In this document: positions 10,557 to 20,825 of the stretch, one piece after another | How the letters are laid out: each line of letters begins with the position of its first letter | How positions within the stretch are numbered: position 1 is the first letter of the stretch | NCBI GenBank assembly: GCA_965649825.1 | Contig: OZ287702.1 | Location: 930,001 to 994,000, forward strand | Reading direction: 5' to 3' | DNA: 64,000 nucleotides | Source of the DNA: Penicillus capitatus | Taxonomy: Eukaryota > Chlorophyta | Notes under the pieces: generated by a model | Databases searched by the model: none | What the model was told of the DNA's origin: nothing | Seen by the model: only the letters and a program-made list of their open reading frames with translations | Translations under genes and position numbers: made by a program

Positions 10557-12681
10557 ATGGGAAAGAAATCCAAACACAAAGAGAAGAAGAAAAAGCATCA
10601 CGCCAAACGCAAAAGTATTACTGGACCGCGGGCACATGGACGTGACGGATCCATTTATGCTGAGCAGAGTTGCCTGATGAGCGAGAAGAAACAGGTTCAG
10701 ATACGGTGGAGGCAACAGAGATGCCCGTGAAATCGGCTGCGGAGACAGAGGCCTCTGCGCCTGTTATTCGAGAAGATTGGATGACGAGGCCAAAAGAGGG
10801 ATGGCTTGCGGATCCATCTAGAAAACGTGGCAAAGAGAAGGAGGATGATACAAGAGCAGCAAAACAAGAACCACCGCCTCGCGTTTGTTTTTCCTCGGTT
10901 TGATCGCATGCACAGAAAGGGGTATGGATGCGCAGAAACCGGGTCTCTATATTCCCGAAGGGTCAAAAACGCAACAAGGAGAATCACGGAGCGTTGTGGG
11001 AGATGGAGGAGCCAGTTGGCGACGAAAAGCTTTGAAACGTATGCAGGAACGCAGTCAGATGGAAGACAAATCTCTGGAGCAGATTGCCGAAGAGCGTGGA
11101 GTGAATCTGGACCGTCTTAAGCACGATGCGAGAAACACATCTTATCGAAGAAACAGAGCCACACCTCACCGTTTTTCGAATCGAGCTTATCTGGATGATA
11201 TCCACGGACACCGAAGAGAAATGAAGAAACCGAGTGTTGACAGATCGGTCTTCACTAAGAGAAGAGAGAAAACCAGAGAGGAAGAAGATAGGGGACAGTC
11301 TCTCCAATCGACCACAGAGACAGCACCATCGGCGCTCAACAAGTTCCCAAGCGACGGTTCCTTTTTACAGATGTTTGCGCAACCATCTTCGGAAAGAGGT
11401 CTGTCTAAGCCAGTCCCATTCGTTGGCTGACCGTTCTCTGCGGAACAGAAGGACAGTTTGATCGGAAAAGGAGAGAAGAGGCGCAGCGGGAAGTTGCCCC
11501 TCGAGGAAACTCCTCTGTCGCTCAACGGCTGCGAGCACAGCTGGGGAGTCAAGTATCTGCAGGAGATCATGATACCCCGTCAAGTCATCGAACCCAGACA
11601 GCCGAGCAACGGCGACGCCCTTCAGAAAGAGCAAATATTGCACGTGCATCTGGACAAGAGGACAGCTCCAAGAAACGGAGAGATGTGGAAGAATCTGCAG
11701 ATATCATGACCCTGTACAAGAGATCTCGATACGGAGACGACGCAATGGACATGGATCGTGTCTTGGCCAAAAACATCTCAAGACAGCACCGGTTCAATGA
11801 CAAGGAGGATATGGATGCAGATATGGAGTACGACTTTGGCGTGGGGACAGACTTATTCGAGAAAAAAGGCAAGAAGAATCGTCGCGAGACGTTTGCCGAT
11901 ATGCAACGCCGAGAGAAACGACGTCTTGCCAAAGCAGAAAGCCGACACCAGACGATTCAAGACAGCTGCAGTTACTGTTTTGACAGTCCACTTTTCCCCA
12001 AACATCTGGTCGTGTCCATTGCAACGACCGCTTACTTGCGCTTACCTCAAGAAGGCGCTTTGGATCCCCTACACTGCTGCATCGTTCCTTTGGAGCACAT
12101 ACCTACAACAAGAGAAGTCGATGACGATGTTTGGACAGAGATTCGCAACTTCAAGAAATCACTGATCCAAATGAGCCAATCCAAAGTCTCTCGGCCTCTC
12201 GTGTGCGTGGTGACAGTGTCATGTGGTGCAGGGGAGAAGTGTCATCTTCTTGGAGACAGCAATGCATCTTCAGGATCAAAGAAGACACGCCTTCGTGGAG
12301 TGCATCCCTGTTGAGGAAAAGGTGATAGAAAGAGCTCCCATGTACTATAAGAAAGCGATTGACGATGCGACGTCGGACTGGAGTCAGCATCACTCCAAGC
12401 GATGCATCGAGACGGGGCCGAAAGGACTTCGCGGCAGCATTCCGGCCCACTTCCCATACTTTCACGTCGAATTCAATCTCGCCCGTGGGTTCGTTCATGT
12501 CATCGATGACGAAGCGAATTTCGATGCCCATCTTGGTCGGCGCGTTCTCATTGGATTGCTCAATCGACCTGCTGAGGAGATGTACCAACGCATGGATCAG
12601 AGGAGCATGGAACAGCAGATAGCATGTGTCCATGCCTTTAGCAAACAATGGCATGCGTATGACTGGACCCTTCAGATATAG
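10557..12681 (+). CDS. CWF19L2: CWF19-like protein 2 (CwfJ family splicing factor)
   Basis: The start MGKKSKHKEKKKKHHAKRKS is the lysine-rich N-terminus typical of CWF19L2. Middle exons are charged and helical (REDWMTRPKEGWL, MQERSQMEDKSLEQIAEERG, EFGVGTDLFEKKG-like stretch at about 11830). The CwfJ C-terminal part 1 is clear: CSYCFDSPLFPKHLVVSIAT and LDPLHCCIVPLEHIPTTREV, a HIT-related fold. Part 2 follows in the last exon: HAFVECIPVEEKVIERAPMY, YFHVEFNLARGFVHVIDD, ending QWHAYDWTLQI at TAG 12681. The protein acts in the late (intron-lariat) spliceosome and is related to the debranching cofactor Drn1. Introns of 30-45 nt separate the exons. Recognition is strong over most of the length. Confidence 0.88.
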
Positions 12682-12783
12682 TGTGAACACACACGTCATT
12701 CGCGTTTCTGCAAGACTGCTGCCTGTTTCCGTCTTGACGAGAACCCTAAGACGCGCCTTCTTTTCTGTCGGCCATGTATCTTG

Positions 12784-13195
12784 ATGGACCCATTTTCTGT
12801 CGATTTTACCGGATTGGGACATCAGTGCTCTACACATTTTTCTCTTCCGTATTTCTCATCGCCGCTTAGGAACTACAAAGATGGATCTGAATCTGCGGCG
12901 TCGATGGATGAGCGAAGCGCGAACGCGTTTGATTCTTTCTGTCGAGCAGGTATGCTCAATCTCTGTCCTCTTGGCCCTAGCCGGCACATACATTACTCGT
13001 CGATTCTGTGTACTGACTCGGCTGACGATCGTTGCACACACGAACATTTATTGAGAGATATCGTCCGACTCGATCAATGGCCAATATGCGTTTATAGCAC
13101 TCTTGCGTCAACCGTCAGCAAAGCTTCTGGCGTCGAAGCGTCAGCGTGGCTGATGATGTCTTTTGTCGTGTTAGGCAAGCAAAACGACTCTCGGT
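12784..13195 (+). CDS. Possible small gene or 5' exons of the next gene, unrecognised
   Basis: MDPFSVDFTGLGHQCSTHFS begins an exon reading to DERSANAFDSFCRAG and a GTATGC donor near 12950. A 31-nt intron would lead into GTYITRRFCVLTRLTIVAHT. Alternatively the original frame stays open to 13197 (LDQWPICVYSTLASTVSKAS). The block lies 100 bp after CWF19L2 and ahead of the PIN-domain gene on the same strand, so it may be that gene's 5' end. No domain is recognisable. Confidence 0.3.
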
Positions 13196-13472
13196 AAGAT
13201 GGTGCATTCTAGAGCCAGGCTGCCACACGAAGTCGCAACGCCCTGTCTTACGGCTCGCGCGATCGTAAAATTCGATGATCTGTTTGAGCGCGTCTAACAG
13301 ACATGCTGTAGTTTCGTTCCATAACCATGCATTTTGGGAAGCGTGTGTATTTAATCGACTTCTATGGCAGCCGTCAAGCTCTTACACGCAATCTCAAGCA
13401 ACTCCTCGCGGAAACTGGCGTCCAGGGTATGAACTCGTCTTCACTGAAATGACGTGAGGATGCAGAGATGTT

Positions 13473-15572
13473 ATGTATGTATGGGCGACAGATCTGAGGA
13501 ATACAGATGAAGTATGGAAGTATATTCGACAGGAATTTGCTGGCAGAATTGTGCCATGTCCTCATTCCTGCCTTCAACTGCGGCAACGCATTGCGGAGTT
13601 TGCCGTGATGTGTGCCACAGTCCAGAGCTCCGGTCTGTGGATGGATCCGCCAAGTGCAATGCTTCTTGCCGAGAAGTCATCCAACGAAGATCTCGCCAAT
13701 ATCTTAGCACAGCACAGAGAGAAAAATACCGACCAAGTGTGACCAGATCTCATATGCTTCACCGAACGGTTATTAAATCTGCTCTTCTGATAGCTTGAAC
13801 GACATCTGATGCAGGATTCGTCGATTCGCCTTCCTCAGTTGGAGATGGGTGGAATGGCCGCCAATGCGAAAGCAAGAGTGATTTTTGTGGTGGATACCAG
13901 TATTTTGCTCAACAGAATCAGTCTCTTCTATCAACGATACAAGAAGATGAAGCAAGGGATCGGCAATTTGCCATTTGATTGTTCCTATTATATTCCATGG
14001 GTCGTGATCAAAGAGATTCAGATGCTGGCAGAAACGCAGTTCACAGAACATGCCAATGGCCATTTCCATCCCATTTCAACGCTGGCACGTATTGCACAGT
14101 CGAAGATACTTGAGGAACGAGAACTAGCCGCAGACGTTTTTTCGATGGAACGTCGTCAGGAATTTGAGGCGAGTCTGCAACTACAGACAACACTGAGGAT
14201 GCGTTCCATCAGTAGTGTAATTTTATTGAGCTGCTTGGCAGTGATTCGACAAACCTTGTTTCCAGAGAATAGTCATGGACGTATTGTCCTGCTGTTGAGT
14301 GATGACTGGGAACTGATGGCAGACGCAGCGATGCATGGAATCGCATCTTGTCCTGGCGATTGCATTCCGGACAAAGCCGATTCGATGCTCTCCGCTGTCG
14401 AGCGATCCATAAAGCTGCTCAAAAGAGCAAAAGCTGTTCTGGGACTCAAGAGTATCATGACAAACTCTGAAGGGAGTTTTTCCCGATCCACCGGATTCAA
14501 GAAAAGAATCTTGGACGTCGTCGACCCCAAAGAGAACACGATCCTCGCAGGCATGCCCCAGCAAAAGCCCCCAGCGATCACTTCAGAGTTTGAGGGACTC
14601 ATTTTGAGTGTCGATTGTGACGAACAGACACCGACGAGCATTCACAGCGAACAGACCCTGACTTCCGGCCGACTCCATTCAGATGTGCACCGAAACGAAG
14701 GCCAGAGACACACTGGAGTCATTGCCTCCGAGCCACCGGTGCATCGAATGGAACAATGGGTTCGGGGATTCTTTAGGGAGACTGTGAGAGCCATGGAGAT
14801 ACATTTTGGCCCAGCTGTTCAATTTTGGCTTCAAGCGCGATTTTCTGATTGGTTTCAACATCTCAGCGGCCGACCTGTGTGGTGTATGAAGGACATCATC
14901 TGTGCATTAGAATCCAAGCAGGCATATCTGCCAACGGCGATGCTTGGTCACCTCCAGCACCTTAACCGAACTGCCATGTTCGCCACCCCCTTTCCTCTCG
15001 ATCTCGTCTCAGACGTGTATGCATGTAGGATTTTATCCGGCCCTTGTCCACACTTCCCTGTGCTTATGGAGTTTACCATGCTCTGTCTGAGGTTGATGAA
15101 TATGTTTGCAGGAGTTTTGCGCGATGTTTGTTCGAACATTTCCCATCTTCCGAGACAGGAATGCAATATAGATGGCAAAACCGCCTGGAGGTTTCTCACT
15201 GAGGCGACATCAAGAATGATGGCCCGTTCCGCTTTCCTCGATGGTGTGCATGAGGGTTCCACTGGCACACTGCTGATGCCACACGTCCACCCTATGCATC
15301 CACTAGAGATGGAAAGCGTGATGCTTCCACGAGTGTGGGAGATGCCATTGGCTGTCTACCATCCGCCGCATCTCTTATGCGAGATGGCGGCACCTCCGCC
15401 GCCGTTTGTCCATCCACCAACCGTTCTCCTTCCGCCTCACACAGCAGGATGTCCGCCGAGCTGTTTCCGTCCTCCTCTTCTGGCACCTCTGCCTATTCAT
15501 TACCCACTGCCACCTCCACCTCCACATCCCGACCAGAGATCCAAACGAAGAGGTCATCATAGCAAGCCTTAG
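13473..15572 (+). CDS. PIN-domain ribonuclease-like protein, SWT1-related
   Basis: An upstream exon (13473-13736) reads MYVWATDLRNTDEVWKYIRQ and ends EKNTDQ at a GTGTGA donor. The 587-codon main exon follows. Its PIN domain starts VIFVVDTSILLNRISLFYQR (first catalytic Asp), continues with YYIPWVVIKEIQMLAETQF, and has the later acidic site in IVLLLSDDWELMADAAMHGI. This order (VVDTSxLL, IPWVVxxELxxL, LLSDDxxL) is that of SWT1-type PIN domains, nucleases that clear defective nuclear mRNPs at the nuclear pore. A C-terminal region near residues 315-450 is helical, as in SWT1. The last 60 residues are proline-rich (YPLPPPPPHPD) and end RRGHHSKP at 15572. Whether the exons at 12784 belong here is unresolved. 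Confidence 0.68.
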
Positions 15573-16095
15573 ATCTCCAAAGCCTTTCTTTTGATTCAAT
15601 TGTCGCTCGCATTGCTATTAAACAAGTCAAAAGGGTGGGTGGAAGTCGTTTTGCCTGTATATTCTTCATTGTCTTACCATCATTTCCCTGGGTGATATTT
15701 TGGACAGATGGAGCACATGATAAAAGGGATGATGTGATCCAGTACATAAGGTGGGTGAACTGAAACCGGGTTGTAACACCAATGGCCATTTAACAAATGG
15801 ATTTCGGTCGATGCACGTCTGTTAACCGTTTCGTTCGGATCTGACGCGCATCTGTCCGTTTCATCGCTTTCGTGGCACATCCAGTCATCCGTGACACATT
15901 CTCGCTATTCTGCTGATTTGCAAAACAACCACACATGCATACGACGTACTTCTCGGCCGAGTCCTTTTCGCGTTTCACATGTCGAGACATATCGGACGCG
16001 GCAAAACATCGACCCTCTGTGGAGAGGTACGACTCGGTGCGGTGTGTTCCGCGTCGTTTGGCACGGCTCAACATCGGCGTCGCATGTAAACGTCT
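15573..16095. other. Intergenic stretch without a supported gene
   Basis: Between the PIN-domain gene and the LRR gene I see only short antisense frames with no domain or splice logic. It probably carries the 3' end of the former and the promoter of the latter. No tRNA or small RNA gene was recognised. Confidence 0.5.
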
Positions 16096-17343
16096 GTGTT
16101 CGTTAGATCGACTCCCGTTGTCGCACCCGACCTCCCCCCTCCCATCCTTGTCCGGCCAGTACACCCGCACACGTCTTTTCACTTTCGGACACTGTTTGCT
16201 GTACAGCATGAGCTTTGGGCCACACTACCGCAGGAGACCATCGGACGCATTGTCTCTTTCATGACGCTACATGAATTGAGCCCCTTGAGAAGCCTCAATC
16301 GTCATTGGCGGACATCCATTGATTCCTCGATAAGGACGTTGTGTTTGACATCGATGTCTTCCATTCCCACTCGATTATTCTCCAAGTTCCTTCACCTTGA
16401 GCATCTGACGGTGGAGCACATGGACGAGACACACTACTGTGATATGCGACAGTTGAATCTCGTTACGGCTCTACGATTTCTGAGCATCCAAGGGATGAAG
16501 CTCAGCAATGACTCCTTGATTTCGATTGGTCGCTGTCAGTCACTGACAGAACTGTCCGTTGCAGATATCACTTTGACAAAAAACTGTTCCGAGGCGCTGA
16601 GTGCGTTGACGCAGTTGACACAATTGACGAAGCTGTGCATGAGATACATAGACGTAGAGAAAGTAGAATTCGGTGGGGATTGTTGTGTGGAAAGCGTATC
16701 CAAGATTCACAGCCTCAAGCATCTGGAACTGAGATTTGATATGTCCACGGATGTACTTGAGAATCTATCCGTATTGACCGGTCTCGAGACGCTCTGTCTC
16801 TCGAGCATCACTCTCTACATACCTGATCTCTATTTTCTGAAGCGTTTGACACGTCTGCGACATCTCAGTCTACCGTGGACGCACTTTGCCATTTACGATA
16901 CAAAACAGATCGATTTGCTGTCCAATTTGACGTTCCTGGATCTGGGTGCGACCGATGTCACTGATGACAGTGTCCAGGATTTTTCGCGTTTAACCAATCT
17001 CCGTCATCTGAGTCTCAAAGATGCCTGCATCGGAGATGCGACGGTTGAGCATCTTTCTGGTATGTCAGATCTCCTTTCGCTGGATATATCGCACGGAGCT
17101 GGACTCTCAGACGTCTGTTCTCTGGATCACATATCGGAGCTCCATTCACTGAAATCGCTGAATCTGAACGGAACGCACATTGGAGATTCGGATCTGGAAA
17201 TGCTGAGACCGTTATCAAATTTAGAGAGGTTGGATATTGGGCTGACCTGCGTCACAGAAGCAGGAATAAAAGCACTCGCATCCATATCCAACCTCAAAGA
17301 AGTAAACACAGAGATCGTGAGAAATCACTTTGATCATTATTAA
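16096..17343 (+). CDS. F-box-like leucine-rich-repeat protein, single exon
   Basis: A 415-codon uninterrupted frame. Residues about 40-75 read LWATLPQETIGRIVSFMTLH and LSPLRSLNRHWRTSI, an F-box-like helix bundle (LPxExxxxIxSFMxxxELxxLxxxxxxW). The rest is a leucine-rich-repeat solenoid with about ten repeats of the type LTELSVADITL, LRHLSLPWTHF, LTFLDLGATDV, LRHLSLKDACI, LKSLNLNGTHI and LERLDIGLTCV, ending KEVNTEIVRNHFDHY. F-box/LRR proteins recruit substrates to SCF ubiquitin ligases; the substrate is unknown. It has no intron, unlike most neighbours. The start is the first ATG of the frame, but the N-terminal 38 residues (proline-rich) may be untranslated. Confidence 0.7.
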   Translation: MFVRSTPVVAPDLPPPILVRPVHPHTSFHFRTLFAVQHELWATLPQETIGRIVSFMTLHELSPLRSLNRHWRTSIDSSIRTLCLTSMSSIPTRLFSKFLHLEHLTVEHMDETHYCDMRQLNLVTALRFLSIQGMKLSNDSLISIGRCQSLTELSVADITLTKNCSEALSALTQLTQLTKLCMRYIDVEKVEFGGDCCVESVSKIHSLKHLELRFDMSTDVLENLSVLTGLETLCLSSITLYIPDLYFLKRLTRLRHLSLPWTHFAIYDTKQIDLLSNLTFLDLGATDVTDDSVQDFSRLTNLRHLSLKDACIGDATVEHLSGMSDLLSLDISHGAGLSDVCSLDHISELHSLKSLNLNGTHIGDSDLEMLRPLSNLERLDIGLTCVTEAGIKALASISNLKEVNTEIVRNHFDHY

Positions 17344-17944
17344 AAGCTGAATCCGCCACAGAGGACTGACCGGACGTTCAAGATTCTGAGCAGTCTTGTT
17401 GGCTATTTTATCAACTTGATTAGTGCAATCTAAATACCATATCATCAAACAAGTGCACTTACTTTGGAAATTCTATGAGCGTGTATGCGACTTGAGTGCA
17501 AGATATGTTTCAAAAATGGCTGTTGTGGCAGTATCGCTCTCCAGTGATCTATAGAAAGAGAAGAAAACTGTGGTCTCCGTTAAAAATAACGGGATACACC
17601 TTCTCTCATGTGCGTGTGCGTGTGTGTGCATTTTTCTAGATTCGTAGATTTGAGAAGCCAGACTGCGTCCTCTGTATTGATCGGTGCTCGAGCAATGAAT
17701 GTTTTTAATTAGTATATCATCATCCGAGGTTCATAAGTGTGAGACTGGACGACGGTTGTACTCGTCTACTAGTGAGTGGACCGACTCTAGTACTTTAGCA
17801 CTGGATTTAGAAACATAGCGAAAACGCATGTCCTTTGTCTAGGAGCACAACTTCACCGTGTTCCCCATACGAGGCGCAGAAACTCGGCGGCGAGTGTTGT
17901 CAACGCACGCGTTCTAAGTTCACGAATTTCGTCTGTCTCTTTTC
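17344..17944. other. Intergenic stretch without a supported gene
   Basis: Six hundred bases between the LRR gene and HisC contain no open frame of interest. A short GTGTGCGTGTGTGTG run lies near 17613-17627. The final 100 bases are probably the HisC promoter and leader. Confidence 0.55.
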
Positions 17945-19568
17945 ATGAAGGCGCTAATTGTCCAAACCGCGCCAGGGCTCTTCGGTCTGTCCTTTGCCGG
18001 ATCTGCTGGAAGATCCCAGTGTTCGATAGGTTGCGCGACGCGCCGCTTTCCGTTGGTTTTTGAATGCGGCAAAGGGAAGAGCTCCGCTTGTCGTAAGAAA
18101 GCAGGAGAGATGCTGAAAACGCGAGTGGCGACGTTACGTCAACGGCTTCCGGCAAAACGACGCAAGATCTGTGCCATGTCGCAGAGCGTGCGTCCGTTCG
18201 CCATCGAAAAATCCCTGCGACGACACATCGTACAGCTAAAGCCCTACACTCCGATCGAGCCCTTTGAAATCGTTGCCGAGCGCATTGGCACACCGATCAA
18301 AGATGTCGTCAAGCTGGATGCCAATGAGAATCTCTACGGACCGCCACCGGAAGTGTTCACGGCACTCGAGACCATGCCATTCGGCCACATCTATCCCGAC
18401 CCCGAAACACGTAAACTCAGAAAAGCGCTTGCCGAATGGGTGAACGTCCCCATGGAGTATCTCCTGGTGAGCGGCCATTGATCGGCCAGTCGATTGAGCT
18501 GTGCCTCGTCGCGCAGGTCGGCTGCGGTGCTGACGAACTGATCGATCTGCTGTTACGATGTCTACTGGATGACGGTGACTGTATTGTGGACTGCCCGCCG
18601 ACGTTCATCATGTATGCGTTCGATGTTAAACTCAACAATGGCCGCATCATCGAGATTGAACGCCACGCTGACTTTCGTATCAATGTTCCCGCTATCCAGT
18701 CGTTGTCTCTCGATTTAGATGTCGATGACTGACAGCTGCTGGTGTGGAATCACAGGGAAGCTGTGTTGCGAGAGCAACCGAAGGCAGTATTCCTCACGAG
18801 TCCAAACAACCCAGATGGAAGCTGCATTTGCGAAGAGGACCTCCGTGCCGTTCTCGATCTTCCAGTGTTGGTGGTATTGGATGAAGCCTATCAGGAATTC
18901 ACGAACACACCGTCGCACATCACTTGGGTCCCCAACCATCCAAACCTCGTTGTTCTTCGGACCTTCAGCAAATGTGCAGGTCATTGTCCTCTGCTTCGCC
19001 GCTTTCCTTCTGTACGTATTGGCAATTGCCATGCAGCTCTTGCGGGAATGCGTGTGGGCTATGGTGCTTTTCCCCTTGATCTCGTCTCTTATCTGTGGAG
19101 GGCAAAGCAGCCGTACAATGTGTCGGTTGCGGCAGAGGTCGCCGCTTGTGCAGCGCTCTCTAATGCAGAGTACATGACAGTGAGATTTCCACCACCCTTT
19201 GGCTCCTCGATGTCCGAAAGGGCGTGCAGAAAACGAGACAGCTCATTGTGGATGAGCGACAACGCCTATATGACAAACTGAATGCTGTCCCCTTCTTGCA
19301 ACCCTTTCCCTCAGAATCTAACTTCATCTTGTGCAAGGTTAGCCCATACAAACCGTCCATCGTTTACTGTTGAGATCACGATGATTAGGTGATAAATGGC
19401 GTGAATGCCAGAGATCTAAAAGATGATCTCTATCAACAGGGCATCTTGATTCGCTTTTTCGATACGCCTCTACTAAGAGGCTATGTCAGAATCTCTGTGG
19501 GCAAACCGGAGCACACAGATGCATTGCTGGCCGCACTGAACAGAAAGGCTGTGCAGATGACGGGATGA
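17945..19568 (+). CDS. HISC: Histidinol-phosphate aminotransferase, plastid-targeted
   Basis: The first exon starts MKALIVQTAPGLFGLSFAGS and has a Ser/Arg/Ala-rich, acid-poor leader of about 75 residues, fitting a chloroplast transit peptide. The enzyme then begins IVQLKPYTPIEPFEIVAERI, with VVKLDANENLYGPP. Later exons give VGCGADELIDLLLRCLLDDG, FLTSPNNPDGSCI, VLVVLDEAYQEF, and LVVLRTFSKCAG, where the PLP-binding lysine of the S-K motif sits at an exon end. The partner LAGMRVGYGAFPLDLV opens the next exon. The last exon (VINGVNARDLKDDLYQQGIL, YVRISVGKPEH) stops at TGA 19566-19568. It catalyses a late step of histidine synthesis in the stroma. Stops seen at 18479 and 18732 fall inside introns. 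All key class-I aminotransferase motifs are present. Confidence 0.88.
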
Positions 19569-19869
19569 AAAATACTGGGCAGACTTGTGGAAAGAACGGT
19601 ATGTCGAGGGATCCGTTGAGAATCCGTACACGGTGAGAGTGCAAGAGCGAGAGACATAGGTTATCTTGGACGATAGAGAACAGTCGCTCTCGGAAGGACG
19701 TAACGTCATCCATCTCTCGGACGACATCGCATTGAACACGGCGTCGCGTATCTCGCCAAGCCGAGCGTCACGAATCGACAAAACACAAAGCGCCCGTAAC
19801 TGAATGGAAATCACCTCCTTGAGCAATGGTTCCTGAACTCCTTCGTCCAGCGTTGAGCACTGTACGATG

Positions 19870-20664
19870 ATTTGTGTCCAACGCACCAAAAGAAAAAACA
19901 CAGAGAGTGCGGACAAGGCTTTTTCGATGTGCATTTTATTATGACAGGTGTCCACTGCAAGATGTCGATGCTGTGCTTGAGATTCCTGCAGTCGATATTA
20001 CCCACATTCGCAAAACACCTGAAGATCGTCCAACAAAGGTGACTTTGCTCGGACAGGAAAGAATTCACAAGCAGCGAAGTGGGTTGCATTACTTCAGATG
20101 CCCATCCAGTAGAAGAACACCTGCATCATCATGTTGCAACAGACAATCCACCAGAATCTCAGCTTCAAACCAGACAATTAAGTATTCGTCACAATTCTTA
20201 GAAAGGCGCATCTCACAAGGTAGAATGGTAGACGAACTTTCCAGCAAAGGCCAACCATCTTGTCACAGTAACCATTCAACAAAACAAGACACTCTACTAC
20301 ACTCTTGAGCGTTTGGATAGACGCATTCGCCTTAATGATGCACCAAAAGTGATCATCAGCACTCAAGCCACGAATCATTCTTCAGGGATCATCATTCAAG
20401 CATCAGAGGCGAGTGGATGTCTATGGCAATCGATCTGGCGTCGAAATCCAGAGAGTGATTATCATTGGATCCCAACAACTACGTCCCATCGAGACCGATA
20501 TCAATTCCACAACGCATGAGGCAGACCAGTGGAGAAGCCAACCATTCACTCCCATCGTTTTCCATTCGTGCACATGATCGGACATCAACTGGCGCATTTC
20601 CTCAGATCCACGTCCACCATTACTCTCCGGCGTGCATGCCTTGTTGCCAGCAGTCACATCATTG
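19870..20664 (+). CDS. Unrecognised multi-exon gene
   Basis: Coding-quality exons lie on the plus strand. CPLQDVDAVLEIPAVDITHI then RKTPEDRPTK runs exactly to an AAG|GTGACT donor at 20038. Then come EFTSSEVGCITSDAHPVEEH with QLQTRQLSI, then ANHLVTVTIQQNKTLYYTLE with RLDRRIRLNDAPK, and VDVYGNRSGVEIQRVIIIGS with LRPIETDINSTTHEADQW. A last short exon, HVHHYSPACMPCCQQSHH, ends near 20664. An acceptor GACAG precedes the first of these at 19949, so earlier exons may lie in 19569-19900. The beta-rich composition suggests a globular domain, but I do not recognise it. It sits between HisC and MORC in the same direction. Confidence 0.4.
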
Positions 20665-20825
20665 ATAAATAGCCTTCGTTCTGTGATGCCATCTATGTTC
20701 ATCTGACTATCCAGTCATCCTTTCATTTCTCACCGAATGGCCAAGATGATCTTATCTGCATCTTCACGGGCTGTCATCGCTGTCATGTCTACACGTCATT
20801 TCGCAAGATAAACAAAGCTCGTGCA

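Noticed and set aside
12151-12837. 228-codon minus-strand frame across the end of CWF19L2
   Set aside because: It is antisense to exons with unmistakable CwfJ motifs and shows no domain of its own.
17600-17640. GT-rich run as a possible telomere-like or Z-DNA element
   Set aside because: Only about 15 bases with interruptions; unremarkable for intergenic DNA.
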